DNA of 64,000 nt from Oidiodendron maius Zn (Eukaryota > Ascomycota > Leotiomycetes > Myxotrichaceae): contig KN832886.1 in NCBI GenBank assembly GCA_000827325.1, positions 558,924-622,923 on the forward strand. The letters run 5' to 3'. Shown here one piece after another: positions 55,483 to 64,000 of the stretch (position 1 is the first letter of the stretch; each line of letters opens with the position of its first letter). The notes under the pieces are model-generated. The model had not been told where the DNA came from. It did no database searches and saw nothing but the letters and a program-made list of their open reading frames with translations. A program made the translations under genes and the position numbers.

Positions 55483-56728
55483 ATGGCTGCTGCAAAGGTA
55501 CGTCTCTCCTTCTTGGAGAAGCTTGACCTCCTTCCCGCCTTTGTATCGATTATTGCAACAGCTATACTGGCTGTTTTTACTGGCCCCTTCCGCGGACAGA
55601 GTGGAGCGAGGAAATATTCCACCCATATCAGCCATGCAATCGCGCGGAAGTCTCTTACTCGACTTTCACCTCTGCAAGGCCAGTGCGTATGGCCTTTCTT
55701 CGTCTGCTCAATGGCTATTGATTACGGCTAGATATCTACAACCCTCTACCAGGGCAGCTTATGAAATATTTGCACGAAAGAAAGGGATCAAACCTGAGAC
55801 CATAGGCCTGAAACACGGCGTTCTGGGCCACTGGGTAGGAATGAAAGAAGCGAAGAATATTCTGGTCTACTTTCATGGTACGATGACTTCTTCACAAGTA
55901 CCAAAATTACGTAATTTAACTGGTCTAGGTGGTGGGTTTGCTCTACCAGCCGCCCCAGAATATTTCGACTTCTTCTCTACCATGGTTGAGGCGCTCAACA
56001 CGGCCGGTGGAGATATTGCGATATTCTTCCTTAGCTACACGCTAACGCCCCATGCAACGTATCCTACCCAAATCAGACAGGCAGTGGAGGGCGTCCGGTA
56101 CATTGTCGCCGACACTGGTCGTAGGCCTTCCAACGTCATAATTGGCGGAGACTCGGCCGGCGGAAATCTGGTGCTCGCTGTACTCTCTCACATCTCCCAC
56201 CCTCATAGCGAGATCGAGCCCTTAGAGTTGTTTGAGCCGTTGGCGGGAGCCGTTGCCATTGCCCCCTGGATATCCTTTGAGACAGACTGGCCGTCCATGA
56301 AGGCCAACCGTCACAAAGATATTGTTGCGAGTGCCTCGGCGAAGAGATGGTCAGAAGCTTATCTAGGCGGTTTGGCCGGCCACGACTACTATAACGAACC
56401 GATCATTGCTCCTGCAGATTGGTGGAAAGGCATCAAGGCAAAGCAAATACTAGTCTTAGCCGGTGGGGATGAGGTTTTACTTTCTTCGATCCAAATGTTC
56501 ACCGAGACGCTTCAGGTAAGGATGTGTGCATGATTTTGTTATAACCTATCTGCCATGTCAGTTATATTCAAAATATCTAACTATCAACAGTCAGTAGCAT
56601 CTCAAACAGAAACATTTATCGGCCAGTACGAAACCCATGTGGCCCCCATTGTCGAGCCTATACTTGGAGACAAAAGTGAAACCCAGCAGGGAAAGAAGCT
56701 AAAATCATGGCTGTCGGATCGCCTATAA
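55483..56728 (+). CDS. Alpha/beta hydrolase, HSL/abhydrolase-3 type
   Basis: Exons 55483-55682, 55732-55877, 55929-56515 and 56591-56728 give 356 residues. An N-terminal membrane-near segment (LLPAFVSIIATAILAVFTGPF) is followed by ARKYSTHISHAIARKSLTRL. The splice at 55877/55929 builds the oxyanion motif HGGGF (His115-Gly118). The nucleophile is Ser191 in GGDSAGGN, the acid Asp296 in LAGGDEVLL, and the His327 in YETHVAP, so the triad is complete. Similar fungal proteins occur in secondary-metabolite and lactone-degradation clusters and hydrolyse esters or lactones. The substrate is not known. The first intron is only 49 nt. The start was chosen at MAAAK because the exon then continues in frame into the conserved LSPLQGQ junction. 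Confidence 0.92.
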
Positions 56729-57145
56729 CAAGATCTTGCTATTGTATGACTTAATTAGTACAAGTGGCAGACAGGAGATCGTGCACCGGCGCTTCGGCCC
56801 CCATTCATTATGTAACTGAATTTAATTCAACACATAGAAGATGATTATCAAATTATGATGCGTTCATCCATCTTAGCCCATTTACCACACCTCGCTCTGG
56901 GTCTGACTGGGGAAGGCGACTATCCATGGCGGAAGCTACATGAGTTACCTAATCTGCTCCTTGCAGAGAGTGAATACTCAGTCTTTAACAAAGGATCATC
57001 CATACTATGTCCACAGTCTGCTAATAATGGTCTGCCGGCAGCCTATATATTTGAGAGGGAACAGTGATTGATTCAAATTTGGTCATTTTGCTAGGTTGCT
57101 TATACAAGATGCATCCCCCTATATAGTGGCTTAAGCGGAGCTCTG
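56729..57145. other. Short intergenic stretch
   Basis: Shared 3' flank of the hydrolase and the double-bond reductase genes (convergent). Nothing else seen. Confidence 0.4.
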
Positions 57146-58189
57146 CTAGTGAAGCCTCAGCACTGCTTTTCCGAAGTTATCGCCCTGGAAGAGTCCAATT
57201 AGACCTTCAGCGCTATTCTCAATGCCAACAACCTCCGAGGTAATAGCTTTGATCGTGCCGTCCTTGATCCACTGTTGGACATTCGTCTGGTGTTCTGCGT
57301 CCCACCTTTCTCCGAAATCCTTGTCAGATACGATAAATCCCTGCATCTTCAGCCTCTTGCTGATGATATATGTCAGATTTTTGACGCCGTACTTTTCCTG
57401 AGGCTTCAGGTTATACTGCGAGATCATGCCGCAAGCAACAACTCGGCCAAAATTGTTCATGGCGCTTAATGCAGCTTCTAGATGCTCGCCACCGACATTC
57501 TCGAAGTAGATATCAATTCCTTCAGGGACGAGGCGGGTCAAACCGTCCGCGGGTTCCTCCTTCTTGTAGTTAAAACCGCCATCGAAGCCAAGTTCGTTGA
57601 TAATGAAGTCGAGTTTTTTATCACTGCCGACGCTCCCAATAACCCTAAGGCCATTACGCTTGGCTAACTGGCCGACCAGCTGCCCGACAGGGCCACTGGC
57701 AGAAGAGATGAAAATTGTCTCCCCCTTCTTCGGCGCTCCAATTTCGTACAGGGAGGAGTAGGCGGTCTGCCCTGGCATGCCTAAGGCGCCCAAGAAGACA
57801 CGAATATCCTCAATACCCAGGGGGTTGTCCAGCGTACGGATGTTGTTTATTTCCTCCTCGGGGACGGCAGCGTATTCCTGAATGGGAAGCTGTCCGATCA
57901 CCAGCTCACCCGGATTGAACTTAATAGTGGCAGATTTCACGACTTTAGCAATACAGTTATTGTCTACGGGCCTGCCAATATGAAAGGCGGGTGCGTACGA
58001 TTCGATCGTCGGGTCACGCATTCGACCCCTCAAGTACGGATCGAAACTAGCATATAGAATCTGGAGAGTGACGCCGTTCTTGGGAGCTGGTGTTGAGGGA
58101 CTGAAATCGACGCGCTCAACAGCCAAGTGTTCGCCTGCGATGGGCAAGCCATCTGGACATTTCTTATAGATGAGACCTCTGTTCGACAT
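57146..58189 (-). CDS. NADP-dependent double-bond reductase (PTGR/leukotriene-B4 dehydrogenase-like MDR)
   Basis: One exon, 347 residues. The start at 58189 (MSNRG) fits the family; the reading frame runs further upstream but without family sequence. ILYASFDPYLRGRM is the typical N-terminal block. The Rossmann part has GMPGQTAYSSLYEIG, SASGPVGQLVGQLAKRNG and VIGSVGSDKK. YFENVGGEHLEAALSAMN and GRVVACGMISQYN follow, and the protein ends LIGLFQGDNFGKAVLRL. Zinc ligands are absent, as expected for this MDR branch. These enzymes reduce alpha,beta-unsaturated aldehydes and ketones with NADPH in the cytosol, often as detoxification. In context it could act on products of the neighbouring hydrolase or dehydrogenase, which is inference. 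Confidence 0.93.
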   Translation of the reverse strand: MSNRGLIYKKCPDGLPIAGEHLAVERVDFSPSTPAPKNGVTLQILYASFDPYLRGRMRDPTIESYAPAFHIGRPVDNNCIAKVVKSATIKFNPGELVIGQLPIQEYAAVPEEEINNIRTLDNPLGIEDIRVFLGALGMPGQTAYSSLYEIGAPKKGETIFISSASGPVGQLVGQLAKRNGLRVIGSVGSDKKLDFIINELGFDGGFNYKKEEPADGLTRLVPEGIDIYFENVGGEHLEAALSAMNNFGRVVACGMISQYNLKPQEKYGVKNLTYIISKRLKMQGFIVSDKDFGERWDAEHQTNVQQWIKDGTIKAITSEVVGIENSAEGLIGLFQGDNFGKAVLRLH

Positions 58190-58850
58190 GATTGTAGAAA
58201 AACCGGGATAAAATATACTAATTGGACTGGAGGGTGAGCGTAACCGATAGCAAGTAAGAGGCTGCCGGGTTGCATATGCACTATATGATTGAAGTGTACA
58301 ACTACAGAAGGTCACTGCAGGATGCTTTACTAACAACCAGAACCTGATTATGAAGCTCCTGGACTTCGGATAGATTATCAACCTGGTGCCACAGTAATAG
58401 TTCAATCATGGATATCTACTCTACATCCAATACTGACCTCGCCCGCTCAACTTTACCGGACGGATAATATACAACTCGGAACAGTTCCCCTCTCTTGATT
58501 CGAAATCAATTCTCATCTTAGTTCGATTGCTCCATCATATCCCGGACTACGGAGTTGATTGATAATATAACTACCATGTTGATTTATAATGCCATTGCTG
58601 TGTGGCTGATTATGCCTTAAAAGTGTATTGAGCATCCTTCGGCCTAACTCCTAAAACGGTTGCAGCGGATGTAGGCAGCATTCAGATCGAGAATTAATCA
58701 GCTCAACACGCGTCGTCTCAATTAGGGGCCGATGCAGATATTTTATATATAGGACTCGTTTGGGCTTTCTTCCTGTCTTAACCATAGTACACAGTGTATA
58801 GACGCCTAACCAAAGACAACGCAAAACATATACCTGTTAGACTTGACAAG
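58190..58850. other. Divergent promoter region
   Basis: Between the reductase (minus) and the DJ-1/PfpI gene (plus). TTTTATATATAGG at about 58740 is a TATA-like box some 100 bases upstream of the plus-strand ATG at 58851. No other signal seen. Confidence 0.45.
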
Positions 58851-59690
58851 ATGACTCTGCCAAAGATTCTCGCTGTTCTAACATCAACCGGAACACTTGG
58901 TGATTCTGGGATGCCTACTGGGTGGTACCTTGTGAGCCATAACCTTTGTGCGAATGCTTGTGGGCAATTCAGTATCTCACCAATGCTCTGAGAACCACCA
59001 GCCTGAGTTTGCTCACCCTTACAATATTCTCGCTCCTCACGCAGAGATTGTAGTCGCATCGCCAGCGGGCGGTGCGGCACCACTCGATCCTTCCTCGGTC
59101 GAGGCATTCAAGTCTGACCCTCAGTGCGTTGGATTCCTAAATACCCAAACAGCTTTATGGAAGAACACGCAAAAGCTGTCGGACTTTCTAGGCCGAGCAG
59201 GAGAATTCCACGCTATCTATTTCGTTGGGGGCCATGGACGTGAGCTCTTCTCATTTTATTGACTTGTCTTGTGCCTGTGGTAAGTAAGACGGTTCTGACT
59301 TCTGTGATAGCTATGTTCGACCTTGCCACATCTTCTGTCTCGCATCAACTCGTCAATGAGTTCTGGTCAGCAGGAAAGGTCGTGTCTGCGGTATGCCACG
59401 GTTCGGCGGCCCTGGCCTTTATACGCACTGCAAATGGAACCTCGTTGCTTGCTGGTAGTGAAGTAACGGGCTTTTCGAATGCGGAGGAGGATGCAATTCA
59501 GCTGGGAGAAGCGGTACCGTTCAAGCTAGAGGATAAACTATCAAAGGCTAGCGGGGGACACTATGTAAAAGCCGACAGTCTGTGGGGGGTGAAAATTGCT
59601 GTTGCTAGAGATGGGAGGCTGATCACCGGGCAGAACCCCGCTAGTGCAGCTGCTGTTGGCGAGGCAATTTTGAAGTCTATTAGGTCGTAG
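58851..59690 (+). CDS. DJ-1/PfpI (class I glutamine amidotransferase-like, Hsp31-type) protein
   Basis: Exons 58851-58931, 59002-59239 and 59311-59690 give 232 residues. The N-terminus PKILAVLTSTGTLG leads into GWYLPEFAHPYNIL, formed across intron 1. EIVVASPAGGAAPLDPSS follows, then YFVGGHGPMFDL across intron 2. The nucleophile elbow is AVCHGSAAL with Cys135 and His136. The C-terminus is GVKIAVARDGRLITGQNPAS. These are Hsp31-like features: the WYxPE and GGHG motifs, and the CHG triad. Members act as glutathione-independent glyoxalase III or deglycase-type stress proteins. With the neighbouring double-bond reductase, a role in reactive carbonyl detoxification is plausible (inference). Confidence 0.93.
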
Positions 59691-60382
59691 CTTTAATGCA
59701 GTGGGTTCTACGGTGGTACCACTAGCGAAGAACGCTCAACGAGGGTTTATAATTTTATTCTAAGATTTGGAGCCTGATTATGCATGGCTGCAGATTTTCT
59801 GACTCGTTACAGTAGTTCTGTTAAATGCCCTACCAACCATTAATAAGCAAAATGAGCCGTTTCTTTGCCACCTGTTACCAGAGGCAATCCAGGGTCTAGA
59901 GCTAGGCGGGGAATGAGGTTCTTGCCCAGCACGCACCTGAGCGTATACACCAGGCCGTCGAGGTAGCGATGTCAGGACTTATGCGCGAAGTTTACTACGC
60001 GGTTGTCATCTACAACATTTTAGGAGCAGTCTTCCTTTATAGTTCAGCTTCCGCTCTGAGACTTACTGTATAATCTGGTATATAAGACCCCCTTATATAG
60101 CCTATACAGGACAAATGCCCTCTTTTAGAGGGGGTACTATATAACAGGGGTTACTATATACTAGTTGTATAGAATAGGCTTATTTAGCACTACTCTACTA
60201 ATTAGACATATTAATTCTAGTAATAATGCACTAAATTTCTCGAGGGGACAAAGATTCTAGATAATTAATCCTACTAGTTACTAGTACTTATATTTATTCT
60301 ACCTTGATTGCATACTAACTGCCTGGATTATTTTCGGTACCTTGGTCTTTCAGCTTTATAAGGAAGATACCGCAATGGATTC

Positions 60383-60424
60383 ACCAAGCTAAGGAATACA
60401 CCAAGGAATATACCAAGGAACCCA
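60383..60424 (-). repeat. TTCCTTGGTGTG-type repeat units
   Basis: Three diverged units AAGGAATACACC, AAGGAATATACC and AAGGAACCCAAG. Adjacent blocks shared with the other copies were not found. Confidence 0.5.
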
Positions 60425-60539
60425 AGCTTGCAGGCTACTGATACATGGACGCCAGGTGTAGCCCAACATCACCTCGCAATGCAATGCCTCCCTCGTCAGG
60501 AGCCACAAACAGATCCCTTGCAGCCTGCACAAAAGCCCA

Positions 60540-60774
60540 CCAGAATTCTTTGATCCCTGTAGAACAGCATCTCTCTACGCCTCTCCTCGCCTCTATCCGC
60601 ATCCCCATTATCCACCCCTCAGAACGCGAAATCACATCCTCCCATGATGCCATCTCCCTCGCTGCCGCCAATAACTCCAAGACATGTACCACCAAAGCTG
60701 TGACCCTCGCCTTCTGCAGGCGCGTCGTCGTAGCGCAGAAGTCCACGAACTACCTTACTAAGATCTTCTTCTAG
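60540..60774 (+). pseudogene. Possible N-terminal fragment of an amidase (AmdS family)
   Basis: The plus strand reads REITSSHDAISLAAANN, then TTKAVTLAFCRRVVVAQKST and NYLTKIFF before a stop. Fungal acetamidase-type enzymes have a similar stretch after the N-terminal helix (ending VTxAFCxRAAIAQQLTN and a xxEIFF-like segment). The Ser/Lys catalytic core is absent, so at most this is a relic. The overlapping minus-strand frame was not recognised. Confidence 0.4.
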
Positions 60775-61206
60775 CCTGCTCTACTAAGATTATAATGCTG
60801 TGTTACGAAACAAGAGATAAGATCCTAAGTAAATGGCGAGAAATTGCAGAGTTAGATGCACAGGTAAACGGAGGGGTGGTAGAGATCGTGGCCGAAGAAG
60901 GTGCAGGTATTCCCACCACTGCAATTCCTCCAAATTTAAGCTCAATTTGGCAGAATAGAACAATCTTCCTAATATTTTACGTTAAGCTTGTCGTCCCTTT
61001 TCACATTCATTTTTAGTAAGGTTAACTTGGCCTGAACTAGCAAAGGGGCGCCATCATAGTCGTCGCATGATAATCGACCATATCACTTGCTTCAATTACA
61101 TATCGCGGTAAGTGCCGTGAAATCAAGGATATTTTGAAACGTACATTAGTTTGTTGAAACCAAGTCTACGACTATAAAATGGGATGCATCTATTCCTTTC
61201 TTTCCT

Positions 61207-61980
61207 TCACTCTTTACCCCCCGCCTCTTTCCTCTCTAACATAGTCACGTCTGATAGCGATGGTACGAACATGCCCGGATACCGTGCGGCGGCGAATGGA
61301 TCTTGGGGGGTAACAAAGCCCGCTGGCACTGGGGAGGCCATCGACCCAAAGTCGGCAGTGGCCCAGCATTTATCCATCTCACGGTGGAGCTTTCGTGCCG
61401 TCGACCTCGTGAACAGCTTTCCGCATATCGGGCAGGCGAATACTGGGGCCCAGCGGTTCTGCTCTCGGAGGTGTCGCCGGTAGTTCCCTAGCGACGAAAA
61501 TGTCCGGCCCCCACATCCATGGTCCCAGCATCTCGGCTTCTGCAAGGCCATACCGGAAGGTGTGCGTCCGTATTGTAAACCCGAGAATAACTGGGCATGC
61601 ATGTGGACAATCGAGGTAGTATTGCCGTTTAGCGGGTAGACGAGTGAGGTGGAAGAGCAAGGAGATGATGGTGATAATAAAGAGGATGAGTGAAAACGGT
61701 CATAGTGTGATGGCGGATCAGCTGATGAGTAGTTGCTGGGGCTTTCGGCGCTCTGGGAGGCGTTGACTAGATAGAAAGATGCTGAAGCCACTTGGGTTGG
61801 AGGCTGTTTGACGGTATCCACGGCGCACGTCTCCCCAAAGGATCCTGTAGCATCATCTCCGGTCACGATGTTGGAGTAATTTATGTGCCTGGAAAAGGTA
61901 TCTAAGGCGTCCACTAGTGGGTCCATGTCGGGGGATGGATATGAACGAAGCAGAAGCCAGACCCTATTGCCAGGTCCCAT
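61207..61980 (-). CDS. C2H2 zinc-finger protein, probable transcription factor
   Basis: One exon, 257 residues from the ATG at 61980. A second in-frame ATG at 61926 (MDPLVDALDTF) is an equally good start. The first 140 residues are Ser/Pro-rich and probably disordered. Two fingers follow: the first is irregular, CWDHGCGGRTFSSLGNYRRH, and the second is FACPICGKLFTRSTARKLH with REMDKC after it. The remaining tail has no motif. Fungal C2H2 proteins of this paired type with an odd first finger are usually nuclear regulators. It lies next to the enzyme run 52.4-59.7 kb and could regulate it, but distance (1.5 kb) and orientation do not prove this. Confidence 0.85.
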   Translation of the reverse strand: MGPGNRVWLLLRSYPSPDMDPLVDALDTFSRHINYSNIVTGDDATGSFGETCAVDTVKQPPTQVASASFYLVNASQSAESPSNYSSADPPSHYDRFHSSSLLSPSSPCSSTSLVYPLNGNTTSIVHMHAQLFSGLQYGRTPSGMALQKPRCWDHGCGGRTFSSLGNYRRHLREQNRWAPVFACPICGKLFTRSTARKLHREMDKCWATADFGSMASPVPAGFVTPQDPFAAARYPGMFVPSLSDVTMLERKEAGGKE

Positions 61981-63555
61981 TGCTTGGTGGTCTTGAGACA
62001 CGACTTAAATCTTGTGGAGTCTCTCTGCCGAGAGGAGTGTGTCGTCGCTACAGGGCAGGAAGGCAAACAAAGGGGCGATCCTATGTCCCGGGGTTTGGAT
62101 TCCTCCGTGAAAGTCTCCGAGGTCAATAAACTAACCAGCCTCAGCGAAAAGAATGAGGACAGGACGGTCTAGAATTGACTATGGAATTGAACGAGATATA
62201 TCGTAACCCAGCCTCCGTCGATACTCTCGAGACCAGCCCACAGCGGAGGTCGTTTGGGAATTGGGCATGTATATTAATTGATTTATATTATTCTCACTTG
62301 GACCCTCCCACCCAATGGCGCATAAAAGAGGCCCTTTAGTAGTCTTGGTGGCAGAGGAATGACCTTCGCCGGGATTGGCGGCTGACAATTCTACGGTGAC
62401 TTCCATGGCGCCGATGATCGGTAATCTTATAGAACTTGGCTCCAGCTTACGATAGATAATGTTGACTGTTTCGTGGTATCCCCGTTGGTGTGCGGCAGTG
62501 AAGGACCTGCAGAATATGGCTTCTTCGACCCTGCGCCCTTGATGATTGACATTGGCTGATTACGAGTTGATAAAGGTGCAGGATGAGAGAATTACAGTAT
62601 AGTAGCCCTATTAAGAGCGCATAATCGAGGGTACGATGTCTTCTCCCGAGATAGTGGGTAGGTGGAAGAAGTCCCGATGAGCAAATAAAGTCACGCGTAT
62701 GCACAGCGGTCACGGCAGACAAGTTATTCCAATAACAGTCTGCAACAATTAAGAAAGGCGTATTGAGAGAAGCCCGAGGTGTGGGCTACGACAAGGGCTG
62801 TGAGAACCGTAACATCACCTTCAAATCAGCATGACTGCCATAACTCGCGTCGAAATAGACATTGCAGGGATTTATATTGTCCACGTCCACAAGTACAACC
62901 TTGCAAATCATCTAGTCATGAACACAAAGACAGAATCACCAATTCTAAAGTCAAGAAATTAACTGTCAACCCAGTCGACTCATTGAGGCCCCCTATCTCC
63001 CACTTACCGTCTCATCTCCTTATCCTAATCGTCCAAGTGTTGTGCAGTTGCAAGCATCCCTAGCCATGAATAATGCTTCAAATTCTAGATGTACTAGCAG
63101 GCAGCCTTGGGTGGACTTTTCCAAGATATAATATAAGCGAAATCTAGTGTGAATGTGAAAACCTTTGAAATCAATGAAAGCTTTGAAATCAAATTCTGTA
63201 TGCCTCGGGGTTGGATGCCTCCGTGAAAGTCTCCGAGGCCAAAGCTAAACGTTTATGCGGATGTTCCTTGGAAAATTAGTCATTAATTTTCTGCGAATCA
63301 GAGACTCGTGATATATTCGCCCTAAAGACGAAAGACGGATTTCCGTATATACGGATATAAACCCGCTCTCCAGCAGTCTCTGTTGGTTAATCTGAAGGCC
63401 TCAAGTTGAAGGAGAAGTATATATTCAAACTCGATGGGAGTGTATCTAGCGCCCCAGCATTTGGTATCGTACATCTATTGAAGAACCCGAGGGGAACTTG
63501 AGATTTCATTACTGAACTATGAAGCCTTTTTTATCGCGTATCACATCCATTTTGC

Positions 63556-63598
63556 ATCCCGCAGTCATCCCGCATCCATCCCGCATCCATCCCGCATC
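63556..63598 (-). promoter_or_regulatory. Tandem ATCCCGCA motif array
   Basis: Four to five CATCCCGCAT-type units at 10-11-base spacing. The core GCGGGAT (minus strand) is the one found upstream of both GH79 genes. Any gene it serves would lie to either side beyond what is recognisable here. Confidence 0.5.
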
Positions 63599-63859
63599 AA
63601 CTCGGCGCTGGTCTTTGAGATGATCTCCTAATCCACAGGGGATAGCCGGCTCGTGTTACAAACACACCACAGATGCTGACATAACCGACACACCACGCAT
63701 ATCATTTACCCTTTTCGGCCAAAGGGAGTGTATTATTACTAAGATTACCCCTTTAGGACGCTGTGGTGTGTATGCAACTAGCGCAGCCCTTTACGGCTAG
63801 TATTAACTCCCTTTACCTGGACGCGTATTTACTGCCCTAGGCTCCTAGTAGTCCTGAAT

Positions 63860-63940
63860 CAAATACAACCCTCCTGAAGCTCGAATACAGCCCTCTTGAA
63901 GCCCGAATACAGCCCTCTTGAAGCTTAAATACAGCCCTGA
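63860..63940. repeat. Tandem 26-base repeat at right edge
   Basis: Units of the form AATACAGCCCTCTTGAAGC(C/T) plus CGAATACAG occur about three to four times with variants (CTCCTGAAGCTCG, CTTGAAGCCCG, CTTGAAGCTTA). Confidence 0.7.
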
Positions 63941-64000
63941 AAATGAATCAGTTTAGCCAATTCGACGTTTCTGACCCCTTTTCTCAACCACCACCACCAG

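Larger units (their letters stand above)
59691..61206. other. Gene-poor region with repeat units and possible amidase remnant
   Basis: TTCCTTGGTGTG-type units (ACACCAAGGAATATACCAAGG) sit at 60383-60424. The region 60060-60320 is AT-rich. A possible amidase fragment is listed separately. Nothing else recognised. Confidence 0.45.
61981..64000. other. Intergenic right edge with repeats
   Basis: CCTCCGTGAAAGTCTCCGAG occurs near 62102 and again near 63211. CCCGCA units repeat at 10-11-base spacing at 63556-63598. AATACAGCCCTCTTGAAGC is repeated in tandem near 63863-63935. Short frames (for example 62779-63063) are not recognisable. No gene was called. Confidence 0.5.

Noticed and set aside
62831-62944. 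Short frame beginning MTAITRVEIDIAG, reminiscent of an enolase-superfamily start
   Set aside because: Only 37 codons, no continuation through any acceptable splice into a barrel domain.

Overview
The window comes from a filamentous ascomycete (Pezizomycotina). Genes carry many short introns of about 50-90 nt with GTA/GTG/GTT donors and CTAAT/CTGAC-like branch sites. Typical families are present: a PTH11/SAT4-type seven-helix membrane protein, a BBE-like FAD oxidase, GH78, GH79 and GH64 glycosidases, an eqolisin G1 peptidase, a fungal P450 and a PNP-NACHT-ankyrin NLR. Degraded transposons and AT-rich stretches are also typical. A plant- or wood-associated Sordariomycete would fit, but that is inference. 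No RNA genes, CRISPR arrays or bacterial operons were seen. Gene models were built by joining exons across consensus splice sites and checking that reading phase closes.

Layout. 1-10 kb: a membrane receptor-like protein (1410-2799, -), a secreted FAD oxidase (4004-5917, +) and a GH78 alpha-L-rhamnosidase interrupted by one in-frame TAA (6909-9725, +). 10.5-14.4 kb (-): a large NLR-type gene. Its last three exons encode a C-terminal ubiquitin-conjugating (E2/UBC) fold whose catalytic Cys is replaced by Phe, giving PNP - NACHT - ankyrin - pseudo-E2. 15.4-19.3 kb: a secreted G1 peptidase and a five-exon gene of unknown function. 20-28 kb: an F-box-like remnant, an MCT-type transporter (21344-22843, -) with a 14-bp tandem array just upstream, a decayed Pho84-type phosphate transporter (23670-25537, -) and a P450 (26051-27902, -).

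28-41 kb is gene-poor: a GH64 beta-1,3-glucanase, a solo LTR with a perfect 5-bp target duplication, a short-chain dehydrogenase (SDR), a collapsed Helitron and a pogo-type transposase tail. 41-50.3 kb: two paralogous GH79 genes with identical first and second exon lengths, the second broken by an extra A. An SDR and a secreted lysozyme-like protein lie between them. The promoters of both GH79 genes carry arrays of a GCGGGAT motif.

52.4-62 kb is a compact run of small metabolic enzymes: zinc alcohol dehydrogenase, ABM-fold monooxygenase, alpha/beta hydrolase with HGGG and GDSAGG motifs, PTGR-type double-bond reductase and DJ-1/PfpI protein. A C2H2 zinc-finger protein follows, so the run could be a small catabolic or detoxification cluster with its own regulator. 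The rest is intergenic DNA with dispersed repeats, chiefly a family built of TTCCTTGGTGTG units. Nonsense changes in decayed genes are partly of the C-to-T / G-to-A kind expected from RIP.
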